This document shows, piece after piece, positions 24,703 to 33,106 of a DNA stretch of 42,152 nt. Both the position numbers and the translations under genes were made by a program. Under the pieces are notes generated by a model. That model saw only the letters and a list, made by a program, of their open reading frames with translations, did no database searches and was not told where the DNA came from. The DNA is from DATMQA01 sp035566895 (GTDB lineage: Bacteria > Verrucomicrobiota > Verrucomicrobiia > Limisphaerales > UBA8199), in contig DATMQA010000150.1 in assembly GCA_035566895.1 (NCBI GenBank), forward strand, positions 1-42,152. Direction: 5' to 3'. Positions within the stretch are counted from its first letter, which is position 1; each line of letters starts with the position of its first letter.

Positions 24703-27471
24703 ATGACATCTGGACGCCGGCAGTATCCATTCCACTTGCTCGAACCCAAATGGCAGCGCCACTGGGAGGAGCAGCAGAGTTTCCGCGCCTGGAACCCGGG
24801 CGAATCGATTCCTCCGGGGCATCCCTTCGCCGAACGTCACGCCAACACCAGGACCGAGGAACTGCCCAAGTTCTATATCCTCGACATGTTTCCTTACCCG
24901 TCCGGCGCGGGCTTGCATGTCGGCCATCCGGAAGGCTACACCGCCACCGACATCCTGGCGCGGTATAAACGCGCGCGTGGATTCCATGTGTTGCACCCGA
25001 TGGGGTGGGACGCTTTCGGGCTTCCCGCCGAGCAATACGCCATCAAGACCGGCCAGCATCCGCGCCAAACGACCGAACAGAACATTGCGACGTTCAAGCG
25101 GCAGATCAAAGCACTCGGCTTCAGCTATGATTGGAGCCGCGAGCTCGACACCACGGACCCCGAGTACTTTAAATGGACTCAGTGGATTTTCCTCAAGCTT
25201 TACAATTCCTGGTTCAACCAGGAAACAAACAAGGCCGAGCCGATCGAGACGCTTCGTTATCCGGCTGAATTGGAGGAATCCAAGCGGCGCGCGTACCGCG
25301 ATTCAAAGCGGCTGGCCTATGTCACCGAGGCGCCGGTCTGGTGGTGCGAACAACTCGGCACCGTGCTGGCCAACGAGGAAGTCGTCGATGGCAAAAGCGA
25401 GGTCGGCGACTTTCCCGTGGTGCGCAAGCCGATGCGGCAGTGGATGCTGCGGATTACAGCGTATGCCGAGCGATTGCTTCGGGACCTCGACACAATTGAA
25501 TGGAGTCCGTCGCTCAAGGAAATGCAGCGGAATTGGATTGGTCGGAGCGAGGGGGCAGAAGTGGATTTCGAAATTGCGGACCGGGAAGCGGGTGGAGGCC
25601 CGAGCCGCATCCGGGTCTTTACCACGCGGCCGGATACGCTTTTTGGCGCGACCTATATGGTATTGGCGCCGGAACACCGGCTGGTGGACCTCATCACCAC
25701 GCCCGAACACCGAAATGTCGTGCTGAGCTACAAGGCGGACGTAGCGAAGAAATCCGACCTGGAGCGCACCGAGCTGGCCAAAGAAAAGACCGGCGTGTTT
25801 ACCGGGGCGTATGTGATCAACCCCGTGAACGGCCACAGGATCCCGATTTGGATTGCCGATTACGTGCTCGCGAGTTACGGCACCGGCGCCATTATGGCGG
25901 TGCCGGGCCACGACGCCCGTGACCTTGAATTTGCGACGAAGTTCAGCCTTCCGATCGTGCAGGTGGTGCAGCCGCCGGAGGGCAAGGATTGGCATGGGTT
26001 TTTAGACGACGGTACGGCCGTCAACTCCGCCCACCAGGAAATTTCCCTTAATGGTCTTCCCACTCCTGAGGCGAAACAAAAAATCATTGGCTGGCTGGAG
26101 TCGAAGGGCCTGGGCAAAAAGACGGTCAACTACAAACTTCACGATTGGCTGTTCAGCCGTCAGCGCTACTGGGGTGAGCCGTTCCCGATTGTTTGGAAGA
26201 CCGCTCCGGACGGCCAGGTCTATCACGAAGCTCTGCCCGAATCGGCGCTCCCGGTCCTGCCGCCGCCGCTGGAGGATTACAAGCCGACTCCGGACGGCCA
26301 ACCCCCGCTCGCCCGCGCAAAGGAATGGGTCAACCTGCCGGACGGCTCGAAGCGGGAAACCAACACGATGCCCCAATGGGCCGGCAGTTGCTGGTACTAC
26401 CTGCGCTACCTGGATACAAAGAACGAAAAACGATTCGTAGATGTCGCGGCCGAAAGATATTGGATGGGCGCAGAAAGTCTAAAGTCCAAAGTCAAAAGTC
26501 CAGAGTCTCCGACCTCGGCCAGCCAGTCCACCCCGGGAGTTGATCTTTACGTCGGCGGCACCGAGCACGCGGTTCTGCACCTGCTCTATGCGCGGTTCTG
26601 GCACAAGGTGCTCTTTGATCTTGGCTACGTCTCGACGGCCGAGCCTTTCTACAAGCTGGTCAACCAGGGCCTGATCCTGGGCGAAGACGGGCAGAAGATG
26701 TCCAAAGCCCGCGGGAATGTGGTGAACCCGGACGACATGGTGAATGAGTTCGGTGCCGATTCGCTTCGACTCTATGAAATGTTCATGGGGCCGCTGGAGA
26801 TGACCAAACCTTGGGACACCAAAAACGTTGAAGGCGTTTACCGTTTTCTTGGGCGCGTTTGGCGCCTGGTCGTGGATGAGAAAAGCGAAACCGAATTCGA
26901 ACAGAACTCGGCGGCCGAACCGAGTCGGGCCGGGGAGTTCCTTGAAAAAATCCAAATCAGCTCTGCCATCAAAGAGGTCGCACCGTCTCCCGCGCAACTC
27001 AAAGCGCTTCACGCCTGCATCAAGAAGGTCACCGAAGATCTGGAGGGGCTTCGCTTCAACACCGCTATTTCGGCCCTGATGATATTTATCAATGAAGCCA
27101 TGACCTGGGAAACCAAACCCGCTTCGCTCTTGCACGATTTCCTCGTTTTGCTACAGCCGCTGGCTCCGCATCTCGCGGAAGAGCTTTGGGCCAAAGTCCA
27201 CAGAGCAGGCGCCGGTGAGCGCGTGCCGGCACTCGGTTATGCCCCTTGGCCCACATTCGATCCTCGCTTGCTCGTGGAAGACACCCTGGAAATCCCGGTG
27301 CAGGTCAACGGCAAGCTGCGCGATGTGATTCGTGTACCCGTCACCGCTACGCAGGCCGAAATCGAAGCGGCCGCGCTAAAGGCGGAAAAGGTGCAACCGT
27401 TTCTAAGTGGGAAGACGGTCCGGAAGATTATCGTGGTGCCGAGAAGGCTGGTAAACATCCTGACCAGCTAG
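24703..27471 (+). CDS. leuS: Leucyl-tRNA synthetase
   Basis: A 922-aa class I synthetase charging tRNA-Leu. The HIGH-like motif is PYPSGAGLHVGHPEGYT (~64), and GWDAFGLPAEQYAI follows. The CP1 editing domain includes TTRPDTLFGATYMVLAPEH and a GTGAIMAVPGHD segment. CWYYLRYLD precedes the catalytic core return, and the KMSKS loop is KMSKARGNVV. A C-terminal anticodon-binding region ends with VQVNGKLRDVI. The start at 24703 begins at the conserved YPFHLLEPKWQRHW segment; 22 upstream in-frame codons look non-coding. Between YWMG and VDLYVGGTEHA (about residues 588-612) there is an unusual ~24-residue insertion encoded partly by tandem AAAGTCN heptamers. Confidence 0.96.
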   Translation: MTSGRRQYPFHLLEPKWQRHWEEQQSFRAWNPGESIPPGHPFAERHANTRTEELPKFYILDMFPYPSGAGLHVGHPEGYTATDILARYKRARGFHVLHPMGWDAFGLPAEQYAIKTGQHPRQTTEQNIATFKRQIKALGFSYDWSRELDTTDPEYFKWTQWIFLKLYNSWFNQETNKAEPIETLRYPAELEESKRRAYRDSKRLAYVTEAPVWWCEQLGTVLANEEVVDGKSEVGDFPVVRKPMRQWMLRITAYAERLLRDLDTIEWSPSLKEMQRNWIGRSEGAEVDFEIADREAGGGPSRIRVFTTRPDTLFGATYMVLAPEHRLVDLITTPEHRNVVLSYKADVAKKSDLERTELAKEKTGVFTGAYVINPVNGHRIPIWIADYVLASYGTGAIMAVPGHDARDLEFATKFSLPIVQVVQPPEGKDWHGFLDDGTAVNSAHQEISLNGLPTPEAKQKIIGWLESKGLGKKTVNYKLHDWLFSRQRYWGEPFPIVWKTAPDGQVYHEALPESALPVLPPPLEDYKPTPDGQPPLARAKEWVNLPDGSKRETNTMPQWAGSCWYYLRYLDTKNEKRFVDVAAERYWMGAESLKSKVKSPESPTSASQSTPGVDLYVGGTEHAVLHLLYARFWHKVLFDLGYVSTAEPFYKLVNQGLILGEDGQKMSKARGNVVNPDDMVNEFGADSLRLYEMFMGPLEMTKPWDTKNVEGVYRFLGRVWRLVVDEKSETEFEQNSAAEPSRAGEFLEKIQISSAIKEVAPSPAQLKALHACIKKVTEDLEGLRFNTAISALMIFINEAMTWETKPASLLHDFLVLLQPLAPHLAEELWAKVHRAGAGERVPALGYAPWPTFDPRLLVEDTLEIPVQVNGKLRDVIRVPVTATQAEIEAAALKAEKVQPFLSGKTVRKIIVVPRRLVNILTS
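26474..26508. repeat. Five tandem AAAGTCN heptamers inside leuS
   Basis: Consecutive units are aaagtct, aaagtcc, aaagtca, aaagtcc and agagtct. They are in frame and encode a Ser/Lys-rich tract (SLKSKVKSPES). The length stays a multiple of three only together with flanking inserted bases. Confidence 0.85.
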
Positions 27472-27517
27472 GCCAACTTTGCGTTACGGCCAAACCCGCC
27501 TCGCGAAGCGTAGGCCT

Positions 27518-27913
27518 TCACCCAACCGTCAGCATCCGCTGCGCTCGCTTGACCAATTGCAATGGAAGGCTCCACGGGTCGCGCAGCATCACGAACTGGT
27601 CTCCGGTGGGACTCGAGGTCAGGTCGTCGGCCACCTTTGCGCCCGCCTTGACCAACCGGTCGCGATCGGCCGCCGGGTTCGTGGAGACGAATGCCAGGTG
27701 CAGTTGCAGCGTCTCGAGACGTTCGTAATTCGGCACCGAGACAAGCGGGTTCCGGTACACCTCGAGCATTATCGCGCCGCTGTTATCCAGCAGAAAGCGC
27801 GCATGAGAAGGTTCGCCGCCCGAGCGTGCAATGGAAAACCCCAGGTTCTTCACATACCAATCCGCCAAGGCGGCAGGGTCGGGGACCTGCAGCGCGAAAT
27901 GCTCGAGTTTCAT
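27518..27913 (-). CDS. VOC superfamily (glyoxalase/dioxygenase fold) protein
   Basis: A 131-aa single-domain protein of the usual VOC size. Recognisable segments are MKLEHFALQVPDPAALADWYVKNLGF at the start (given in part), LEVYRNPLV in the middle, LQLHLAFVS and FVMLRDPWSLPLQLV near the end. Potential metal ligands are His5, Glu51 and the C-terminal acidic position, but the last is not clear. The family ranges from glyoxalase I to antibiotic-binding proteins, and the substrate cannot be named. It is convergent with leuS and divergent from the oxidoreductase gene. Confidence 0.85.
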   Translation of the reverse strand: MKLEHFALQVPDPAALADWYVKNLGFSIARSGGEPSHARFLLDNSGAIMLEVYRNPLVSVPNYERLETLQLHLAFVSTNPAADRDRLVKAGAKVADDLTSSPTGDQFVMLRDPWSLPLQLVKRAQRMLTVG

Positions 27914-28086
27914 CCCGGGATTGTGCGCGAACTGTTTACGAGAGCCAGCCCGATCTTTCGCAATGAATTCAGGCCATCGGCGGCTGGCAGCGGTCCGGGA
28001 CGGACGCGCTCTACCTCGTGGGTGTCGTTAGTTTTTGTCGCATTTTCTTCTGGAATGTCGGGTCTGAATCTGGCGTTATCCCTCTT

Positions 28087-29493
28087 ATGCAAAAGAATTC
28101 TTCTTTTAGTTCTGGAATCAGCCGCCGCCGTTTTCTCGCCGCCACAGGTTTGGCCATGGTTGCTCCCACCATCATTCCTGTCAGCGCGTTGGGCCGGCAG
28201 GGCAATACCGCGCCCTCCGAGCGCATCACCATGGGGGTGGCCGGCTGGGGGATGCAGGGTCCCAGTAATACGGGTGAGTTCTTGAAATTCAAAGACTGCC
28301 AGGTCGTCGCGGCCTGTGACCTGGATAAGAATCATCTTCAGCAGGCGCTGGATAGAATCAACGGGCACTATAAAAACACCGATTGCAAGCCCTACCACGA
28401 TTACCGCGAGATGATGGCCCGCAAAGATATCGACGCGGTGATGCTGGCGGTGCCGGACACCTGGCACGCCCTGGTTGCCACCGAAGCGGCCCGGAACAAG
28501 AAGGATATCTATGGCGAAAAGCCGCTGGCCCGCACGATCGCCGAACAGCAGGCAATCGTCAAAGCCGTCCAGAAGAACAACCGCATCTGGCAGACCGGCT
28601 CCTGGCAACGCTCGCAAGCACCATTCCGCAAGGCCGCCGAGATCGTCCGCAATGGACTAATCGGGAAGGTTACGCGGGTCGAAGTCGGCCTGCCTTCCGG
28701 TCACCATGATTTTGCCGGCACGGCTCCGGCCTTGTTGGCGAAATTGGAGAACGCGCCGAAAAACCCGGAGTATCTGACCAAGGTGCTCCCGGGCAGCCCG
28801 GATTGGAAGACGGCGGTGACGCCGCCCCCACCGGAGCTTGATTATGAGATGTGGCTCGGCCCTTCGCAAATGGAGCCTTATATCCAGGCACGTGTGCACA
28901 TGAACTGGCGTTGGAATTACAACGTCGGCGGCGGCCAGTTGCTCGACTGGATCGGCCACCATTGCGACATCGCCCATTGGGGCCTCAACTGCGACGAAAG
29001 TGCGGGGCCGTCCGAAATCGAAGGCACCGGCGAGTTCCCGCCTCACGACGCTCTCTGGAACACCTCCGGCAAGTACCATATCACCCTGAAGTATCCCAAT
29101 GATGTGACGATGATCATTGCCGATGAGAATTCCGGCGTGCGCATGGGCGCCAAATGGATTGGGACCGACGGCTGGGTCTGGGTGGACCGTAGCGGCTTTG
29201 ATGCCTCGGACGTGGATTGGTTCCGCCAGATCCCCGAAGACAAATACAAGGTCAAGCTTTACCACTCGGACAATCATTGGCGCAATTTCCTGGATTGCGT
29301 GAAATCGCGGAAACCGACCATCGCACCGGTCGAAACCGGCCATCACTCAGCCATCCCCGGGCACCTGGGGCTGATCTCGATGCTCATCGGCCGCAAGATC
29401 AAGTGGGACGCCCAGAAAGAAGTCATTGTCGGTGATACAGAGGCCAGCAAACTGTTGAGTCGTCCATACCGCGGTCCCTGGAAGCTGGGTTAG
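28087..29493 (+). CDS. Tat-exported Gfo/Idh/MocA family oxidoreductase
   Basis: A 468-aa protein. A twin-arginine signal (SRRRFLAATGLAM, residues ~13-25) is followed by the NAD(P)-binding Rossmann domain (ITMGVAGWGMQGPSN, VVAACDLD) and the family motif YGEKPLA. A C-terminal alpha/beta substrate domain includes NYNVGGGQLLDWIGHHCDIAHW. Such proteins oxidise, reduce or epimerise sugars and cyclitols. The Tat signal implies export folded with cofactor bound, a pattern common in Planctomycetota and Verrucomicrobiota. ATG 28087 is chosen because the Tat motif follows at the normal distance. It stands alone upstream of the pqq genes, separated by a palindromic repeat. Confidence 0.92.
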   Translation: MQKNSSFSSGISRRRFLAATGLAMVAPTIIPVSALGRQGNTAPSERITMGVAGWGMQGPSNTGEFLKFKDCQVVAACDLDKNHLQQALDRINGHYKNTDCKPYHDYREMMARKDIDAVMLAVPDTWHALVATEAARNKKDIYGEKPLARTIAEQQAIVKAVQKNNRIWQTGSWQRSQAPFRKAAEIVRNGLIGKVTRVEVGLPSGHHDFAGTAPALLAKLENAPKNPEYLTKVLPGSPDWKTAVTPPPPELDYEMWLGPSQMEPYIQARVHMNWRWNYNVGGGQLLDWIGHHCDIAHWGLNCDESAGPSEIEGTGEFPPHDALWNTSGKYHITLKYPNDVTMIIADENSGVRMGAKWIGTDGWVWVDRSGFDASDVDWFRQIPEDKYKVKLYHSDNHWRNFLDCVKSRKPTIAPVETGHHSAIPGHLGLISMLIGRKIKWDAQKEVIVGDTEASKLLSRPYRGPWKLG

Positions 29494-29501
29494 GGCCGTT
29501 C

Positions 29502-29659
29502 AACCACGAATGGACACCAATGAACACGAATCAGAATGGAACTGAACGTTCAGGCGAGAACCCGAACGTGGCAATATGATTCTTAAGTTCAGGTATCAGC
29601 GGGCGCAGTTAGGAATGAAGGGTTCTCTAATTGGTGTTCATTGGTGTTCATTCGTGGTT
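29502..29659. repeat. Dispersed inverted repeat, ACCACGAATGGACACC type
   Basis: The left arm at 29502-29531 and right arm at 29630-29659 are inverted copies matching at 28 of 30 positions. The core is accacgaatggacacc. About 98 non-coding bases lie between. It fills most of the gap between the oxidoreductase gene and pqqB and is related to the 6060-6196 element. Confidence 0.8.
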
Positions 29660-29696
29660 CGCCTCTGAGCCGCCACGGATTCAATCTCAAGCGTAA

Positions 29697-30617
29697 ATGC
29701 GAATCACCTTGCTCGGCACGGCGGCCGGCGGCGGTGTGCCGCAATGGAATTGCAACTGCGCCGTCTGCCACGAGGCGCGCCGGGCCAGTGGCCGCGTAAC
29801 TCCGCGCACGCAATCCTCGGTGGCGCTCAGCGCCGATGGACGATCCTGGTTTTTGCTCAACGCTTCGCCGGATATCCGTCAGCAAATCGAGGGTTGCGCC
29901 TGTCTCCGACCGCCTGCCGGCAAGAAGCGAGGTTCTCCTATTCACGGGGTCCTGTTAACCAATGCGGACCTGGACCACACGCTGGGTTTGTTTCTGCTAC
30001 GCGAGGGCGAAAGGCTCACAGTCCATGCTGCCACGGCGGTGCGCCAGTCGCTGGCCAAAGGCCTCTCGGTGGGGTCAACGTTGGATTGCTTTTGCGGTGT
30101 CGAGTGGGTGCAACCGCCGGCCAAGCTTTCTCCGCTGCTTCGGCGCGACGGTTCATCGAGCGGGTTGCTTTACCAGGCCGTTGCACTCGGAGGAAAGCCG
30201 CCTCGCTTTTTCAAGCGTCGGGCGGGGTCCACGCTTGGGCATGTCGTTGGCTACCGCATCGTGGATCAGAAGACTGGCGGGCGATTGCTTTTTCTCCTGG
30301 ACGTGGCCGCCCTGGACAAACAGGTTCAGCGGCTGCTGCCCGAGTGCGACGCGCTCCTGTTCGACGGCACTTTCTGGACCAACAATGAAATGAAGCGACG
30401 CGGCGTAGGTGCCCTTACGGCCGCCCAAATGGGTCATGTGCCCATCTCTGGCCCCGGAGGCAGCCTCAAGGCCCTTGCCGCCCTCCAACCGAAACCTAAA
30501 ATTTACACCCACATCAACAACACGAACCCAATTCTGGTCGAGGATTCGCCGGAGCACGCCGCCGTTCTCGCCGCCGGTTGCCTGGTCGGATGTGACGGAA
30601 TGGAAATCGTTATTTAA
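29697..30617 (+). CDS. pqqB: PQQ biosynthesis protein PqqB
   Basis: A 306-aa metallo-beta-lactamase-fold protein of normal PqqB length. It starts MRITLLGTAAGGGVPQWNC with the conserved CNCAVC cluster. The metal site motif is degenerate as in other PqqB proteins (LLTNADLDHTLGLF). GHVVGYRI, FLLDVAAL, LFDGTFW, MGHVPISGPGGS and the IYTHINNTNPIL signature follow. PqqB acts before PqqC as an oxygenase on the glutamate-tyrosine-derived intermediate. It is the first gene of the plus-strand pqq group, with 14 bases to pqqC. Confidence 0.95.
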   Translation: MRITLLGTAAGGGVPQWNCNCAVCHEARRASGRVTPRTQSSVALSADGRSWFLLNASPDIRQQIEGCACLRPPAGKKRGSPIHGVLLTNADLDHTLGLFLLREGERLTVHAATAVRQSLAKGLSVGSTLDCFCGVEWVQPPAKLSPLLRRDGSSSGLLYQAVALGGKPPRFFKRRAGSTLGHVVGYRIVDQKTGGRLLFLLDVAALDKQVQRLLPECDALLFDGTFWTNNEMKRRGVGALTAAQMGHVPISGPGGSLKALAALQPKPKIYTHINNTNPILVEDSPEHAAVLAAGCLVGCDGMEIVI

Positions 30618-30631
30618 ACTATTACCACCAC

Positions 30632-31327
30632 ATGGAAGACAAACTATGGAGCAAGGAGGAATTTGCTCGACGTCTGCGGGACGTCGGCACGGGCCATTAC
30701 CACCACAAACATCCCTTTCACGTGGCTATGAACGAGGGCAAACTGGGCCCCGGAGCCATCCGGGCCTGGGTTGCGAACCGATTTTATTATCAATGCAATA
30801 TTCCGGTCAAAGATGCCGCGATCATTTCCAATTGCCCTGTCCGCGAAGTCCGGCGGCTCTGGCTCCACCGGCTCATCGATCATGACGGTACCAGGGCAGG
30901 GGAGGGGGGCATCGAAGCCTGGCTGAAGCTCGGCGAAGCGTGCGATCTCTCCCGCGAAGAGGTCCTGGACGGCCGGCATGTGCTGCCGGGGGTCCGTTTC
31001 GCCGTGGATGCTTATGTGACGTTCGCGCGCACCCGGCCCTGGCCGGTCGCCGTTGCTTCGTCGTTGACCGAGCTCTTCGCGCCCGACCTGATGGCGAAGC
31101 GGTTGGCGGCGTTCCAGAAACATTACACTTGGGTCAAGCCGTGGGGGTTCGATTATTTCCAACGGCGGGTGACGCAGGCGCGCGTGGATTCCGAGGAGGG
31201 ATTGCAGTTGACCTTAACCTACTGCGACACGCCCGCCTTGCAGCAAGAGGCAGTGCATGCGCTGTCCTTTAAGTGCGATGTGCTGTGGGCGATGCTGGAC
31301 GCGATCCAGCAGCCCGCGGTTACATGA
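30632..31327 (+). CDS. pqqC: Pyrroloquinoline-quinone synthase PqqC
   Basis: A 231-aa cofactor-free oxidase that closes the ring and performs the final eight-electron oxidation to PQQ. Visible family motifs are RDVGTGHYHHKHPFHVAMNE (early active-site His cluster), RFYYQCNIPVKDAAIISNC, HRLIDHDG, RFAVDAYVTFAR, SSLTELFAPDLM and the C-terminal LSFKCDVLWAMLDA. The active site looks intact. The stop codon is directly abutted by a long perfect hairpin (31328-31410) that separates it from pqqD. Confidence 0.95.
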   Translation: MEDKLWSKEEFARRLRDVGTGHYHHKHPFHVAMNEGKLGPGAIRAWVANRFYYQCNIPVKDAAIISNCPVREVRRLWLHRLIDHDGTRAGEGGIEAWLKLGEACDLSREEVLDGRHVLPGVRFAVDAYVTFARTRPWPVAVASSLTELFAPDLMAKRLAAFQKHYTWVKPWGFDYFQRRVTQARVDSEEGLQLTLTYCDTPALQQEAVHALSFKCDVLWAMLDAIQQPAVT

Positions 31328-31410
31328 GTTACATGGTTACAAAGTTACATGGTTACAACGATTGGCGGCGTCGATACGCATGTAACCATGTAACTATGCA
31401 ACCGTGTAAC
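31328..31410. repeat. Long hairpin of 14-mer repeats between pqqC and pqqD
   Basis: The 14-mer gttacatggttaca occurs at 31328-31341 and 31344-31357. Its exact inverse is at 31381-31394, and a near copy (tgcaaccgtgtaac) is at 31397-31410. The 2-base spacers are symmetric, so the whole folds into one ~30-bp stem with a 23-base loop. Internally it is built from GTTACAN/GGTTACA heptamers. Confidence 0.85.
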
Positions 31411-31461
31411 CTTAGATCATCCCGTATTGATTCACTCTGCCAGCCAGGGTAAACTGGCACG

Positions 31462-31755
31462 ATGACCGCCGAACCGATCCCGGCCAATGCGCGCACGAAA
31501 ATTTCCGCTCGGGCGCGCCTGCAAACCGACAAAGTCACCGGCAAACCGGTACTGCTGTATCCGGAAGGGGCCCTTGTGCTCAACCCAACAGGACACGCGA
31601 TCATATTGCTGTGCACCGGGCAGGCGACTTTGCAGCAGATGATTGCGGACTTGGCCGGGCGTTACCGCGTCCCGCCGGAAGAGATCTCGCCCCAGGTCAT
31701 GGATTTTCTGGAGCGGTTGCGCGCGCGGAATCTGCTGGAAATCCTTTCAGAATGA
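31462..31755 (+). CDS. pqqD: PqqA-binding peptide chaperone PqqD
   Basis: A 97-aa protein of standard length. Diagnostic segments are LQTDKVTGKPVLLYPEGALVLNPTG (given in part), AIILLCTGQATLQQMIADL and a C-terminal VMDFLERLRARNLLEI. PqqD is the founding RiPP recognition element. It holds the PqqA precursor and presents it to the radical-SAM enzyme PqqE. Its last codons overlap the pqqE start by 4 nt (ATGA), fitting stoichiometric production of the PqqD-PqqE pair. Confidence 0.94.
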   Translation: MTAEPIPANARTKISARARLQTDKVTGKPVLLYPEGALVLNPTGHAIILLCTGQATLQQMIADLAGRYRVPPEEISPQVMDFLERLRARNLLEILSE

Positions 31756-32867
31756 ACCGCTCAGCGCCGAGGCCATACGGTTTGCTGGCGGAAGTCACGC
31801 ATCGGTGTCCGCTGCATTGCCCCTACTGCTCGAATCCCACGGAGTTGGCAGCAGCCGCGCGCGAACTGCCAACGGAACAATGGAAACGGGTGCTGCGGCA
31901 AGCGGCGGAGTTGGGCGTGCTTCATGTCGGTTTCTCCGGCGGCGAGCCGCTGCAACGCGCGGACCTGGCAAAGTTGGTGGCTGAAGCCCGCGCGGCCGGT
32001 CTTTATTCCAATCTCATTACCAGCGCCCTTGGGCTAAGCCGGCCTCGCGCTGAAGAACTCAAAAAGGCCGGACTGGACAGCGTGCAAATCAGTTTTCAAT
32101 CCGACCAGGCCCTGGCGGCCGACCGCATTGCCGGCGTACCTGCTCATGAGAAAAAATTGACTGCGGCGCGGATGGTCCGTGAGCTGGGATTCCCTTTGAC
32201 GATCAACGTGGTCTTGCACCGCGCCAACATCGAGCGCCTGCCGCAGATTATTGGACTGGCGGAAGCGCTGGACGCGGACCGGCTCGAACTGGCCAATGTG
32301 CAGTTCTACGGCTGGGCTTTCCGCAATCGCGCACTGCTGTTGCCGACGCGCTCACAGGTGGACGAGGCCACTCGGTTGGCTTCGGCAGCGAAGCAGCGAC
32401 TGGTGGGGAAAATGGAAATCCTCTTTGTCATCCCCGATTATTACAGCGAGCGCCCCAAACCGTGCATGCACGGCTGGGGAAACCGGCACATCACGGTTAA
32501 TCCAGCCGGCGACGTGCTGCCGTGTCCGACGTCCGGAGAAATCAAGGGCTTGCGATTTGAGAATGTCCGCGCGCAAACGCTCGCCTCGATTTGGGCGGAG
32601 TCCGACGCGTTTAATCGCTTTCGCGGTACCGAATGGATGCCCGAGCCCTGCCGCACCTGTGAGTTTCGCCATGTGGATTTCGGCGGGTGCCGCTGCCAGG
32701 CGGCATTGTTGACCGGCGACGCGGGCGTCACCGATCCCGCTTGCTCGCTTTCACCGCATCGGGAGACCCTGACCCGGTTTGTCGCTTCGCTCGGGGCGAA
32801 GCCCGTGAGCGTTTTGGGTGCGGAGGATTTGGGCGGCGCCAATTTCCGCCAGAATGCTGCGGGGTAG
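31752..32867 (+). CDS. pqqE: Radical-SAM PqqA peptide cyclase PqqE
   Basis: A 371-aa radical-SAM/SPASM enzyme that forms the Glu-Tyr carbon-carbon crosslink in PqqA. The SAM-binding 4Fe-4S site is C19-PLH-C23-PY-C26, and the GGEP motif is FSGGEPL. In the C-terminal SPASM part, cysteines occur in PCMHGWGN, VLPCPTSG, CRTCEFR, GGCRCQ and DPAC, enough for the auxiliary clusters. The upstream open frame inside pqqD is ignored because the ATG at 31752 overlaps the pqqD stop. The gene ends 12 bases before a strong stem-loop. Confidence 0.95.
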   Translation: MNRSAPRPYGLLAEVTHRCPLHCPYCSNPTELAAAARELPTEQWKRVLRQAAELGVLHVGFSGGEPLQRADLAKLVAEARAAGLYSNLITSALGLSRPRAEELKKAGLDSVQISFQSDQALAADRIAGVPAHEKKLTAARMVRELGFPLTINVVLHRANIERLPQIIGLAEALDADRLELANVQFYGWAFRNRALLLPTRSQVDEATRLASAAKQRLVGKMEILFVIPDYYSERPKPCMHGWGNRHITVNPAGDVLPCPTSGEIKGLRFENVRAQTLASIWAESDAFNRFRGTEWMPEPCRTCEFRHVDFGGCRCQAALLTGDAGVTDPACSLSPHRETLTRFVASLGAKPVSVLGAEDLGGANFRQNAAG

Positions 32868-32878
32868 CCAATAAAGAA

Positions 32879-32912
32879 CCGGCCGCAACGTGGCTTCCCA
32901 CGTCGCGGCCGG
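32879..32912. terminator. Stem-loop between convergent pqqE and pqqA
   Basis: An 8-bp GC stem (CCGGCCGC with GCGGCCGG), one A-C mismatch, then a 6-bp stem (ACGTGG/CCACGT) closed by the tetraloop CTTC. On the minus strand it is followed by TTCTTTATT, so it terminates pqqA best. It may also stop readthrough from pqqE. Confidence 0.75.
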
Positions 32913-32965
32913 CTCGAATGTCATTACCGCAGGCAATCGCCTGCGCTCACTCTCAGGCGTGCCGC

Positions 32966-33058
32966 TTACAGGGTTTCCGCGTAAGCGGTGCACTCCATGC
33001 AGGCAGTGATTTCTTCGAAGTCCGGTTTGGACCAAACTAACTCTGGCTGGCTATTCAT
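32966..33058 (-). CDS. pqqA: PQQ precursor peptide PqqA
   Basis: A 30-residue peptide, short enough to be missed by standard gene callers. It begins MNSQPELVWSKPDFEEI and continues TACMECTAYAETL. The WxKPdF-E-I start is typical of PqqA. The pair that becomes PQQ is E22 and Y26, spaced E-x-x-x-Y as required. It carries two cysteines (C20, C23) flanking the core, which I do not regard as usual. It lies on the strand opposite to pqqBCDE and convergent with pqqE, so it must have its own promoter. A perfect TTGACA stands at 33095-33090, with a weak TATCAA 20 bases further on. No clear ribosome-binding site is visible. Confidence 0.93.
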   Translation of the reverse strand: MNSQPELVWSKPDFEEITACMECTAYAETL

Positions 33059-33106
33059 GATGGTTGATACTGCACCAAATTAATGTTGCTGTCAATCGGT
33101 TTTCTT

